Below, piece by piece: positions 1 through 7,790 of a DNA stretch of 38,931 nucleotides (position 1 is its first letter; each line of letters begins with the position of its first letter). The notes under the pieces were generated by a model that worked only from the letters and a program-made list of their open reading frames with translations, was not told where the DNA came from and ran no database searches. Source of the DNA: Vallitalea sp. (GTDB lineage: Bacteria; Bacillota; Clostridia; Lachnospirales; Vallitaleaceae); assembly GCA_025210235.1 (NCBI GenBank), contig JAOASG010000031.1, positions 1 to 38,931 of the forward strand, written 5' to 3'. The translations under genes and the position numbers were made by a program.

Positions 1-178
1 AATTTAATTGGATAGGGTGAAAAGATATTGATTTCTCTTTATTTTCTTTTGATTTATGATAATATAGTTGATTTCTTGTGATATTATGCTTTTTGCAAAA
101 ATCAACCAATTTACCTTCATGTGAATTGTATAATTTTATGACATGCTTCCAATTAATTTGAGTTTTTTCCTTTGCCAT
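1..178 (-). CDS. IS66-family accessory protein TnpA-like, 3' part cut by window edge
   Basis: The first 59 residues read MAKEKTQINWKHVIKLYNSH and continue with a helix-turn-helix (KLVDFCKKHNITRNQLYYH). This resembles the small accessory protein (TnpA) that precedes TnpB and TnpC in IS66-family elements. The ATG at 178 has a strong AGGAGG site seven to eight bases upstream. The remaining C-terminus and any tnpB/tnpC lie outside the window to the left. The family call is from recognition of the short HTH protein. An unrelated small DNA-binding protein is possible, but the inverted-repeat-like end at about 258 supports the IS reading. Confidence 0.65.
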   Translation of the reverse strand, partial: MAKEKTQINWKHVIKLYNSHEGKLVDFCKKHNITRNQLYYHKSKENKEKSISFHPIQLN

Positions 179-258
179 AACTAGGACCTCCTTACTTTCT
201 CCTATAATTCTAGCAAAGAAAACTCAAAATATATATCCGTCAATTTTTTTACACTTAC
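179..258 (-). mobile_element. Probable left end of an IS66-family element
   Basis: Read on the minus strand, the sequence starting at 258 is GTAAGTGTAAAAAAATTGAC, about 80 bases before the first IS gene. IS66-family elements typically begin with GTAA and have a short untranslated lead-in to tnpA. The adjacent eight bases (259-266) would be one copy of the target duplication. The other end is outside the window, so neither the inverted repeat nor the duplication can be confirmed. Confidence 0.4.
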
Positions 259-310
259 GTTATATACAACTTTTCCACAGATTTAAAATCAATATAATTT
301 TCTTATAATT

Positions 311-340
311 AAAAAATCCCTCGTTGGTTAAAACAAGGGC
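311..340 (-). terminator. Rho-independent terminator after the broken nuclease gene
   Basis: On the minus strand CCCTTGTT and AACGAGGG form an 8-bp stem (one G-T pair) around TTAACC, followed by ATTTTTTAA. It lies about 50 bases after the stop at 392 and would end transcription of the broken nuclease gene. Confidence 0.7.
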
Positions 341-391
341 AGTTTGCAAATCTATTTATATCTAACACCAGTATTATCAACAGTTTAAATT

Positions 392-2319
392 TTATAAATA
401 AACTCCTTTCCACATAAAGTATGGATCCTCTAAAAATTTTTCTAATTCTTCTGAAGTTACTTTATTAGCCTTTCTAATATATTTAATATTTTTTTTAGTC
501 CCATCTCTCATAGTTATTTTTCCAGAATCAAACAATACATTCAATGCACTCATATCTGTAGTATATATTCCATCTATGCATTCTCCCGAACGATAGAAAC
601 TATTTGATATACTGAAACGAATAATTTTAAATCTGCTCAAATCTTCTATCCCATAAAATTCTAGTATTTTTTTAGGATTTTCATTTAAATATTCATTAGC
701 ATATTTCAACTGCTTAAATGGTTTAATTAATTTTCTATCATAATTTATAAATCCTTTTTGATCCAATGGCATAGGCTTATTTTTTAATTGAACACAAAAA
801 TATAGTCATCTTTAACTGCCAAAACATCAATATCCCCTTGTCTTCCTTTTTGAGTAGTAAAATTTAACTGAGATTTTTCAGGATTATATACTTTAAAACC
901 ATGTTCTTCTAACATCAGTTTAAAGTTCTTTTCAAAAATATCCCCCTCTTTTAAATTTATTTCAAGCTTATTTATATGTTCAATGAACATTCTACCAAAA
1001 TTAGTTAACATCACTACAGACGGAACAATAGTGCATATATTCCCACATCGTATTAACGGAGTGCAAAAAACATCACATATATCATATGTACCAAAAGTAT
1101 AATAATCTATCAGTTCATCTACTGCTTGATTTGTAATATCCTTATCAATAAAATACTTAAAGAATAGAACAATATACATTTTTAAGGACATCCTATCTAT
1201 ATTTATAACAGATGTAATAGAATGCTTTTGTTTTTCAGAAATAAATACTTCTTCAGCAATATAATAAAAATTAGCAATCCCCAAAATTGCAATATGAAAG
1301 TGTATCATATCATCAAATGTAAATGCCTTTGTTTCTCCTCGAATTATTACATTTTTACTCATTTTATTTACATCAATATAATTTTCAAATAATATAAATT
1401 CTGTATATCTCTTTGTATCAATCAGAATTGTTTTTAAATTAGTTAAGAATTCTTCTGACAAAAAATCTATCTTTAATTTAAATGAGTCTCTAGATATTTC
1501 AACAAATGGTCTAATATCTTCTGATTTTAACATTTTAAAGTTTTTAGGTGATTTTTGACTATATTTTTTAAAATTAATTTTTTCAAATGTTCTTAATCTC
1601 ATTTTAGGTAAATCATATTTTAAAAATCTTTTAATTGGATATTTTAATTGAAACTCATTTCCATCGTAACTATCAACAGTTACTTCTTTAGCCCTAACCA
1701 TTTCTAAAACATCCTCAATACTATTTAATTTGCAAATTATCTCTACAAAATTATTATCACTTTCTTCTTTCATTTTCTCTATAAATTTCTCAAAACCTAA
1801 TTCTTTGTAATTATTTGAAAATTTATATTTTTCATCAAAAATTATATTCATCATTCTATTCAAACTACCAATAGCCCTATCAATATTGTTTTGGTGAACA
1901 TCCATAATCCTTTCTATATGTTTATCACCTATATATCTATTTAACTTTATATTTAGATCATGTATAAAGTTTTCATACATACATGCAATGCTATACACAG
2001 TAAAAAGCATATTACCTTTTGTATAAGGCAAAAAATCTTTTTTCAAGTTTGTATAAATACCTTGTAGTGCATCATTTATAATGAATATTTGGTTAATATA
2101 TTCCTTTAACTCTGGAAATAAGGTTAACAACTTAATACTTAATGGTCTAATAAAGTTTGTATAACATTCCTCATCTGACGGTTTATACACTAGAATATTT
2201 TTATACACAATCCAATTTTCAATTTTATCCCTATCCATACTCTTTAAAAATCCTATTGTTTCATCAATAGCTTTTTTATAATCCTTTTTTGATAATAATT
2301 CTTGAACTTTTTCTCCCAT
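392..2319 (-). pseudogene. PD-(D/E)XK nuclease-like gene broken by a one-base frameshift
   Basis: Two open frames, 2319-784 (511 codons) and 772-392 (126 codons), are one ancestral gene of 643 codons including the stop. The first frame ends ...GDIDVLAVKDDYIFVFN-stop. Inserting a single G between 789 and 790 gives VFELKNKPMPLDQKGF, which joins the second frame seamlessly. The restored segment is a typical D...E-x-K nuclease core: Asp near residue 498, then Glu-Leu-Lys. The lesion therefore removes the catalytic Glu. The total length (1928 bases) is one short of a multiple of three. The N-terminal 440 residues are alpha-helical looking and I do not recognise the family. The start at 2319 has a GGGAGA site. 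Its place next to an RT-SLATT cassette suggests a former defence role, which is inference. Confidence 0.75.
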
Positions 2320-2721
2320 ATATCATTCTCTCCCTTTATTTAACGTTTAATTAACCCCCCCATATTAACTTAATCTAAAACATAATATATTTTTACACAA
2401 GTAGTTTACATAGTTATATCATCACCTCAAAAATATAAAAAAAAATATCCCCTTATGCAATATATTTATTTTCATATCAAAAACCTACTATTTCCTAACA
2501 TATTTCCACATATCCTATCATATATCAATTCTTATTTCTATACTTCTTTTTAAATCTTTTTCAACGTAATTTTCGCTATTTTTCCTAAAAGAATAGAAAT
2601 CACACAACCACTGAAAAACTAGTAAAATTGTAGTACTACGGTCTCCACATATGTGGTTTCCAAAAAAGTAATATTCTACAATAATTGAATGTATTTCAAA
2701 GTATTCTACAATACACTGTAT

Positions 2722-2752
2722 ACATTGGTATATCAAACATCCAATGTTTTTT
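2722..2752 (+). terminator. Terminator-like hairpin on plus strand
   Basis: ACATTGG (2722-2728) and CCAATGT (2741-2747) form a perfect 7-bp stem with a 12-base loop, followed directly by TTTTTATATTT. No plus-strand gene lies upstream, so its role is unclear. Confidence 0.4.
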
Positions 2753-2795
2753 ATATTTCAACATATTTTACTGAACTACATTGTATTTTCATTAT

Positions 2796-2840
2796 GGGTG
2801 GCAAATAGATATCAATTTTTCTTTTGCCACCTATTTTATT
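2796..2840 (+). terminator. Second terminator-like hairpin on plus strand
   Basis: GGTGGCAAA (2797-2805) pairs with TTTGCCACC (2823-2831), a 9-bp perfect stem, then TATTTTATTTTAA. The polarity is plus strand, again with no recognised plus-strand gene upstream. Confidence 0.45.
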
Positions 2841-2900
2841 TTAAGATTTTTAATTCATTATTTATTATATATTGAAATTATTAAAACTAAATACCATGGC

Positions 2901-2936
2901 AAAAAAGGCTAGTTTTAAATCAACTTAAATCTAGTC
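2901..2936 (-). terminator. Terminator of the RT-SLATT transcript
   Basis: On the minus strand GACTAG and CTAGCC, with inner TTTAA/TTAAA, form an imperfect stem followed by TTTTTTG. It is the first minus-strand terminator-like structure after the SLATT gene. If it is the real end, the transcript carries about 490 bases of 3' untranslated sequence, including a decayed ORF. Confidence 0.45.
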
Positions 2937-3061
2937 TCTTCTTTATAAAACCATATACTAACTTTCATAATTAAGATTATAATAGTACCTACCTCATTTT
3001 TGACCAATTAGTTTAGTTATACTTTTTCCAATCAATTTCTTAATAATTTTTTAGCACAATA

Positions 3062-3323
3062 TTAAATCAAATTAATGAATAATTTTACATCTGCATTAGT
3101 TATCTTTTTGTTTTCATTAAGTTTATAGCTACTAATCAATGGTTTATAAGTACTTCCTTGTGAGTTATCGTCACTTTTTCCCAATTATCTGCACTATATT
3201 ATCTTTATTAAATTTGTCTATTTTTTTATTATAATTATTTAGTATATAATAAGTACCAATTCCAACATCTTAGGATTTTATTAACTCTTCTGTAATCAAT
3301 TCTTTTAATTCAATTAATACCCC
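3062..3323 (-). pseudogene. Decayed ORF remnant downstream of the SLATT gene
   Basis: Minus-strand translation gives coding-like stretches in shifting frames. They include GVLIELKELITEELIKS-stop, then DVGIGTYYILNNYNKKI, and after a one-base shift SDDNSQGSTYKPLISSY through ADVKLFINLI-stop at 3062. The composition resembles the real genes nearby, with a minimum of one stop and one frameshift. Weaker traces reach back towards 3420. I do not recognise the family. It could be a third gene of the RT-SLATT group that has been lost, or an unrelated remnant. Confidence 0.4.
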
Positions 3324-3422
3324 TATCTACTTTTACATTATTTACCTTTTTGTGATCTCAATTACTTATCTTGGTATTCTTTTTAATAACCACTAATTCA
3401 TATGCTTCATTAAAAAATTGTA

Positions 3423-4049
3423 TTATACTAAATTCATACAAAAATCTAATAATCTAATTAATAAGGGACTAAAAAAAGGAACTAATACAAAAATGGCGTT
3501 ACTCAAAAAAAACATACAGTCATGTTTTTTTATTGTCCACTTTATTTCTTTAAGTTTTTCTTCGCTTAATTTTTCTCTTTCTTCATCTGCTTTCATTATT
3601 ATACGGTAAAAATCAATTGTTTCATGATTTTCTACTAAAGCTAATAGATTGTTATACTCTTGCTCTATTTGTAAAACTTGTTTTGAATCATTATTATCTT
3701 CATTTTCTAATTGACTTATTTTTGTATATAATTTTCCTATTTCGATATAATTGCTTTTTAAATTATAATATCGTTCTTGATAATTTCTTGAAGTAATAAA
3801 CATAGAAAACAAAGATAATGCAATAGAAGCGATTAATAATAATAGCGAAGAATTACTTATACCAAGGTTTATATTTCCACCATTATCAACCGGTTTTATA
3901 TTCCAAATAGATAGCATAACTATCACTATTGAATAATAAACTGAAACCCATTGGTATAAATCATTTTTTTTCTTTAATCTTTCTGAAGCCTCAATTCTGC
4001 TTTTTTTTGTAATCCATATTCTTCTTTTTAATTCAGTAATATTTGGCAA
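3423..4049 (-). CDS. SLATT-type membrane protein next to reverse transcriptase
   Basis: This 208-residue protein starts with a basic amphipathic segment (RIWITKKSRIEASERLKKKN). Two close membrane helices follow at about 33-50 and 66-86, then a long helical cytoplasmic stretch (about 87-172) and a third hydrophobic segment at about 178-201. The basic N-terminus followed by paired helices matches the SLATT fold (SMODS- and SLATT-associated two-TM domain). These are predicted pore-forming effectors, and one SLATT subgroup is known to pair with reverse transcriptases. The start is a TTG at 4049 with AAAGGAG eight bases upstream. The gene follows the RT by 30 bases, so the two are surely co-transcribed. 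Inference: the RT senses infection or makes a signal, and this protein damages the cell membrane. Confidence 0.75.
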   Translation of the reverse strand: MPNITELKRRIWITKKSRIEASERLKKKNDLYQWVSVYYSIVIVMLSIWNIKPVDNGGNINLGISNSSLLLLIASIALSLFSMFITSRNYQERYYNLKSNYIEIGKLYTKISQLENEDNNDSKQVLQIEQEYNNLLALVENHETIDFYRIIMKADEEREKLSEEKLKEIKWTIKKHDCMFFLSNAIFVLVPFFSPLLIRLLDFCMNLV

Positions 4050-4079
4050 TATTAAAACTCCTTTATAAATTTTTTTGTA

Positions 4080-5441
4080 TTAACCTGAAGTTGAATTCTG
4101 TAAATCTTTTTCTAAATCTTTTATTGAATCATGTATTATTTTTTTAAACCTATAATTTACTGTATCTTCATCCCAATTATCTACTTTCATTTTGAAAGTT
4201 TCGTTTAAAAGTTTTTTCTTATCATCTAGATTATATTTAGCTGGTTTGAATATATAATTAGTTTTATTAAGCCTAAAGTTCACTTCATAATATGTTCTTA
4301 AAAATTTTTTTACTTCTAAATTATTCTCATTTATTTTTTTTTCTAAATTAAATCTATGTATTAATTTTGTTACTAGCCTATCTAAATGTCTTAAAACACC
4401 TGTATTATTTATTTGAGAAAAAAAGATTACCCATCCATACTTTGTTTTACTTTCTGTGTCAATAATACCTGTTATTTTTATATTTAATTTCCAAATTAGT
4501 AATTTCAAGTTCTTTTGTTGCGAATTCTTATATTCAACAAATAACTCTTCAATAGCTAATTCCAACTTATGTAAAGAAGTATCTCTAACTGATAATTTAT
4601 TATTTTTTATTAAATAACCTAAATAAGAAAATCCTTGTGTAATATCTCCTTCTTTCTTTTTTTCATCATGTAATTCTAAATTAAAAGTTAATTTATCTGT
4701 AAGTTCATTAGAGATAGTATTTTTTATTTTATCTGCATCTTTTTTTTTACATAGAATTAATATATCATCAACATATCTAAAATACTTATATCTATTTGAA
4801 TGTATGTGTTTTTTATCAAAATCTATAAAATATATATTAGCTAATATATTTGAAATTGGTAACCCTTGTGGTACACCTATATCATTTTTTTTCTTCCTAC
4901 CTTTTTTAGGCTCATTCATCTCTATGGTAGGAGTCTTTATAGATTTAACAATTAAGTTTAGAAGTTCTGGTTTTGTGATTTTTTCACTTACTTTGCTTAA
5001 AAGATATTTATGATCTAATGAATCATAAAATTTCTTTAAATCAAGTTTAATATAATAATCAAATTCATTTCTATCAACTGTATCTTTAATATTATTTATT
5101 ATGGTTTTAACAGGATTATTTTCTAAATCTGAATTGAATAAATCGTATAATATATCTTTTAATATAGTTAAGGTGATTTTATCTTTAATCGTAGGAATTG
5201 ATATAACTCTAGGATGTTTGTTTCTACCTTTTGAAATTAGTATTTCTCTATATTGAGTAAATTTATATGTGTTGTTATTTATTTTTTTTACTATATAATG
5301 TGAATATTTTTCTAAATTATCCTTAAATGATTTTTTATTTATTTTATCTATTCCAATACCTGATTTATACTGTATTTTTTCTAAGTAATATTCTTTTATA
5401 TAGTCTTCATTTATATAATTTACAAATAAATTTTCTTCCAT
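4080..5441 (-). CDS. Defence-type reverse transcriptase (UG/Abi-like)
   Basis: This 453-residue RT shows fingers motifs at about 60-95 (RVISIPTIKDKIT), a catalytic Asp at 134 in IKLDLKKFYDSLDH, PQGLPIS at 191-197, YVDD at 223-226 and GFSYLGYL at about 269. A helical C-terminal region of about 170 residues follows, with no recognised extra domain. It lacks the group II intron maturase domain. It also lacks the retron-type N-A-x-x-H segment and uses YVDD where retrons usually have YADD. These points, and the SLATT partner, place it with the unknown-group/abortive-infection RTs (DRT systems). I cannot assign the exact group. AGGAGC stands seven bases before the ATG. A structured leader (5484-5650) precedes the gene. 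Confidence 0.85.
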   Translation of the reverse strand: MEENLFVNYINEDYIKEYYLEKIQYKSGIGIDKINKKSFKDNLEKYSHYIVKKINNNTYKFTQYREILISKGRNKHPRVISIPTIKDKITLTILKDILYDLFNSDLENNPVKTIINNIKDTVDRNEFDYYIKLDLKKFYDSLDHKYLLSKVSEKITKPELLNLIVKSIKTPTIEMNEPKKGRKKKNDIGVPQGLPISNILANIYFIDFDKKHIHSNRYKYFRYVDDILILCKKKDADKIKNTISNELTDKLTFNLELHDEKKKEGDITQGFSYLGYLIKNNKLSVRDTSLHKLELAIEELFVEYKNSQQKNLKLLIWKLNIKITGIIDTESKTKYGWVIFFSQINNTGVLRHLDRLVTKLIHRFNLEKKINENNLEVKKFLRTYYEVNFRLNKTNYIFKPAKYNLDDKKKLLNETFKMKVDNWDEDTVNYRFKKIIHDSIKDLEKDLQNSTSG

Positions 5442-5483
5442 GATATGTGCTCCTAATATTTTTATTTTATGTGTTTAGAAAAT

Positions 5484-5650
5484 AGCTAATAAAAGATGAT
5501 TCAAAAATAATAATAAAACTATCTTATAGTACTCTATAGTCTTTAAAAGAACATTGTATTCTTATTGAATAGATATATTTTTACATGGATAATTGTTATA
5601 TGTAAAAAACAAATGTAAAAATCTGCAAAAACCACCTTTTATTAGCTTCA
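5484..5650 (-). ncRNA. Candidate structured RNA in the RT leader
   Basis: On the minus strand AGCTAATAAAAGGTGGT (5647-5631) pairs with the segment 5500-5484. With two more pairs this gives a 19-bp stem (16 Watson-Crick plus 3 G-U) from 5647/5484 to 5629/5502. The G-U pairs form only in the minus-strand RNA; the opposite strand would have A-C mismatches. The stem encloses 126 bases. These include a 9-bp hairpin (TTTTTACAT/ATGTAAAAA, 5578-5608) and a second ATGTAAAAA copy at 5613-5621 that could compete for pairing. The predicted transcription start is within a few bases of the 5' arm. Paired ends around a folded RNA next to an RT recall retron msr-msd and DRT RNAs. Function is inferred. Confidence 0.55.
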
Positions 5651-5656
5651 TTTTAC

Positions 5657-5685
5657 ATTATAATTGTTAATTTTATCTTTATCAA
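5657..5685 (-). promoter_or_regulatory. Promoter of the RT-SLATT cassette
   Basis: TTGATA (5685-5680), a 17-base spacer and a perfect TATAAT (5662-5657) on the minus strand make a near-consensus vegetative promoter. Transcription would start near 5650, about 210 bases before the RT start codon. Confidence 0.7.
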
Positions 5686-6213
5686 CCTTTTTATCACAAA
5701 ATCATATTTTATAATTTAAACACTTATTTTGAATATAATCGAAGTTTTTTTGTAAAAATTTCAACACATATAAAATCATTCAAAAAATTATTTTTTAGCT
5801 AAAACTATTATGTATTTACCATGGCTAAGCAACAAAAAATCTTAAAAACTCTTATTTTATCTATAAACCAACTACCTCAATTGGACTAATATTAGCCATC
5901 TCCTCTCAAAGCTCGTTAGCCTAAAATCAGCCTACTCTAACTATAAACCAGGCTAGTCTTAAGCCTATCCTAATCAAAAATTACTCAGCTTAATACTAGC
6001 CTAATTTCTTCAATACATGAAATTTTAACTTTGCATATAAATAATCTAACTTTCACTACTATTGGCTACTCTCTCAAATCATAACTTATTACTGTATTCT
6101 TTTACCATGCATATAATTAATTTTTCATAATTCACATTATTAGTTTAACTTATTATATGTGTTCACTTCTTTTAACATATTTACTTACTCTAGATTTAAT
6201 AGTATAAGCATTG
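5686..6213. other. Intergenic stretch upstream of the RT promoter
   Basis: No gene is supported. Between about 5866 and 6015 the motif AGCCTA/TAGCC recurs several times in both orientations. The segment contains a strong 15-bp inverted repeat listed separately. The rest is featureless AT-rich DNA. Confidence 0.5.
5950..6002. repeat. 15-bp inverted repeat (long hairpin)
   Basis: AGGCTAGTCTTAAGC (5950-5964) and GCTTAATACTAGCCT (5988-6002) are reverse complements with one mismatch, separated by 23 bases. There is no T-run after it in either direction, so it is not a standard terminator. Its GC content is higher than the surrounding DNA. It could be an RNA structure or a remnant of a mobile-element end. 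Confidence 0.6.
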
Positions 6214-6438
6214 TTATATATTTATACTGTTAATAATACTTTCAGCAGAATTTATACCGTTTATTATAAGATTTTTATCTACAGAATCTTTAGTTTTCAA
6301 TTTTTCTTTTTCTGTATGTATAAAATTTTCAAAGTTTTCTTTTAAATCCTTTTTTATATTATTAATTAAATTTTTTAATCTATAACTTAATATTTTCTCA
6401 TAATCTTCATCAAAAAGATTCTCTATATCTATAATCAT
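6214..6438 (-). CDS. Small charged helical protein, doubtful
   Basis: This 74-codon frame encodes a Lys/Glu/Asn-rich, probably coiled-coil protein (RLKNLINNIKKDLKENF). Its composition is like real coding sequence, but no ribosome site is visible before the ATG at 6438, and no partner or family is recognised. It may be the 3' remnant of a longer gene. Confidence 0.3.
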   Translation of the reverse strand: MIIDIENLFDEDYEKILSYRLKNLINNIKKDLKENFENFIHTEKEKLKTKDSVDKNLIINGINSAESIINSINI

Positions 6439-6476
6439 TTTAAAAATTTTATACTAAGCAATCATATTTATATGCT

Positions 6477-6539
6477 TTACGTAGGTATCAAGTCGGCTGG
6501 TAAACCTTCCACCTCTACATCAAAGGATTTTTTATGCAT
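6477..6539 (-). pseudogene. Possible C-terminal fragment of a decayed gene
   Basis: The minus strand reads HKKSFDVEVEGLPADLIPT and then a stop at 6477, a coding-like peptide with no upstream gene and no ribosome site. It stands in otherwise non-coding sequence between hairpins. It may be what is left of a transposase or another accessory gene; I cannot name the family. Confidence 0.25.
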
Positions 6540-6654
6540 TTAGATAAACATATACACATTACTAAACATTTTACTTCAAAAGTATATTTAAATCTCCATC
6601 TTATTCCATATATTCTTCCTTTCGATACTTTTGTTTAGGCCTGTACAAGTATCA

Positions 6655-6738
6655 CCTAATTTAAAATGAGTATAATTTAAATGTTAGCTGCTTTTGACTT
6701 AAGTAGCGTTATTTCAATTATACTCATTTTCGCTTAGG
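6655..6738. repeat. 84-base near-perfect hairpin element
   Basis: AAAATGAGTATAATT (6663-6677) plus AAAT (6679-6682) pairs with 6711-6730, giving 20 bases with one mismatch. Outer CCTAA (6655-6659) pairs with TTAGG (6734-6738). Inner GCTGCTT pairs with AAGTAGC around a 7-base loop. It lies just beyond the choline operon's own terminator, so it is a separate structure. A miniature inverted-repeat element or a structured RNA are options. Confidence 0.6.
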
Positions 6739-6758
6739 TACCTTTTTCTGATTCTAGT

Positions 6759-6796
6759 CAAAAAAAGAGATGTTAATTACTTAGAATTAACATCTC
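6759..6796 (-). terminator. Terminator of the choline microcompartment operon
   Basis: On the minus strand GAGATGTTAATT and AATTAACATCTC form a perfect 12-bp stem with a 6-base loop, followed by TTTTTTTG. It lies about 30 bases after the last shell gene. Confidence 0.9.
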
Positions 6797-6824
6797 CTTA
6801 TCAACAAATAGAAAATAGAAAAGT

Positions 6825-7118
6825 CTATTTTGCTTCTGTCTTTTCTACCTTAGGTAAAATTGTCTCAACCTCCATATGTGGACGAGGAATAACATGAACT
6901 GAAATTAATTCTCCAACTCTTTGTGCAGCTGCAGCTCCAGCATCAGTTGCAGCCTTTACAGCACCAACGTCACCTCTTACCATTACTGTTACTAAACCGC
7001 CTCCAATATGCTCTTTACCAACCAAATATACATTTGCTGCCTTAACCATTGCATCTGCTGCCTCAATAGATCCTACTAAACCTTTTGTTTCTATCATTCC
7101 TAATGCATCATATTTCAT
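6825..7118 (-). CDS. Microcompartment hexamer shell protein (BMC-H), last gene of the operon
   Basis: This 97-residue single-domain BMC protein has the sequence [20 protein letters not shown] at its start and [15 protein letters not shown] in the second half, as in PduA/EutM hexamers that tile the shell facets. The segment facing the central pore is EHIGGGLV. It has a short charged C-terminal tail (PKVEKTEAK). It follows pduL by 20 bases with a GGGGG-rich ribosome site. It is the third conventional BMC-H of this locus and differs from the other two in pore sequence, so it may pass a different metabolite. Confidence 0.93.
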   Translation of the reverse strand: MKYDALGMIETKGLVGSIEAADAMVKAANVYLVGKEHIGGGLVTVMVRGDVGAVKAATDAGAAAAQRVGELISVHVIPRPHMEVETILPKVEKTEAK

Positions 7119-7138
7119 TTTTATTTCCCCCTAAATTT

Positions 7139-7789
7139 TTACTTTATTATTTTGATTTTTGATAACGAGTTAATATTCATAGCATTTGCTTCTTCTGTGT
7201 CAACATGACACTCTAAAACAGAAGTATCATTTGCTCTAATAGCAACATTATTATAAATACCACCTCTTGAGCCATTAATCTCAATTGAAACCACCTGACC
7301 ATCACTAACACCAAAATATTGTGCATCTTCACAATTCATATGAATATGTCTTTGTGCTACGACCAAACCTTCATCAATTCGAACAGAGCCTTTCGGACCA
7401 ACTAATGTAATTCCAGGACTTCCATATAAGTCACCTGATAGTCTTACTGGTGAGACTATTCCTAGCTTAAATGAATCTCCTACTAAAACTTCTACTTGTG
7501 TCTTACTACGCACAGGACCAAGGATTCTAACTTTCTCAATCGCACCCTTTGGACCACAGATTGTCACAGTTTCCTTACAGGCATATTGTCCAGACTGTGA
7601 TAAGTCTTTCATCTTACTCATCTGATAACCTTTTCCGAATAAAGAGTCCATATCTGCTTTAGATAGATGAATATGACGATTTGAAATACCTACTGGGATT
7701 TCATGTATATCTTCTTTATTTTGTGTTGAAGGTACATTAGATTGAATAGCCTCCATCAAAAGCTTTAGGACAGCTTCATGATTGTCCAT
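7139..7789 (-). CDS. pduL: PduL-type phosphate acyltransferase
   Basis: The 216-residue protein has two PduL (PTAC) domains with Zn-binding motifs RHIHLS (near 53), QRHIHM (near 147) and a late ECHVDTEEANA. PduL exchanges CoA and phosphate: acetyl-CoA plus Pi gives acetyl phosphate plus CoA, recycling CoA inside the shell. Residues 1-20 (EAVLKLLMEAIQ) form an amphipathic helix before a linker, typical of an encapsulation peptide that targets cargo to the shell. The gene begins one base after the stop of the aldehyde dehydrogenase gene, so the two are translationally coupled. Confidence 0.93.
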   Translation of the reverse strand: MDNHEAVLKLLMEAIQSNVPSTQNKEDIHEIPVGISNRHIHLSKADMDSLFGKGYQMSKMKDLSQSGQYACKETVTICGPKGAIEKVRILGPVRSKTQVEVLVGDSFKLGIVSPVRLSGDLYGSPGITLVGPKGSVRIDEGLVVAQRHIHMNCEDAQYFGVSDGQVVSIEINGSRGGIYNNVAIRANDTSVLECHVDTEEANAMNINSLSKIKIIK

Positions 7790-7790
7790 T

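Larger units (their letters stand above)
2320..2890. other. Gene-poor AT-rich stretch with hairpins and palindromes
   Basis: I see no convincing gene here. A 72-codon minus frame at 2518-2736 has no ribosome site. The stretch holds the palindromes GTAGTACTAC (2630-2639) and CCACATATGTGG (2645-2656), a repeated TTCTACAATA (near 2673 and 2702), and two terminator-like hairpins on the plus strand listed separately. It may be debris of mobile elements. Confidence 0.5.

Noticed and set aside
784..792. Programmed frameshift in the nuclease gene
   Set aside because: No good slippery heptamer lies before the stop, and slipping back one base at the junction or at the T-run gives Gln, not Glu, in the E-x-K motif. 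A simple base loss fits better.
2518..2736. 72-codon minus-strand gene
   Set aside because: It has no ribosome site, unusual Cys/Tyr/Ile-rich composition and overlaps palindromes; probably chance.
3418..3609. Plus-strand ORF antisense to the SLATT gene
   Set aside because: It is a shadow of the SLATT gene with no ribosome site.
4080..5441. Diversity-generating retroelement or group II intron RT
   Set aside because: There is no template/variable repeat pair, no accessory Avd-type gene, no maturase domain and no intron domain V-like structure next to the gene.
4080..5650. Classical retron
   Set aside because: The leader has paired ends like retron a1/a2, but the RT has YVDD, lacks the N-A-x-x-H segment usual in retron RTs, and its partner is a SLATT-like protein. 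I call it DRT/Abi-like instead.
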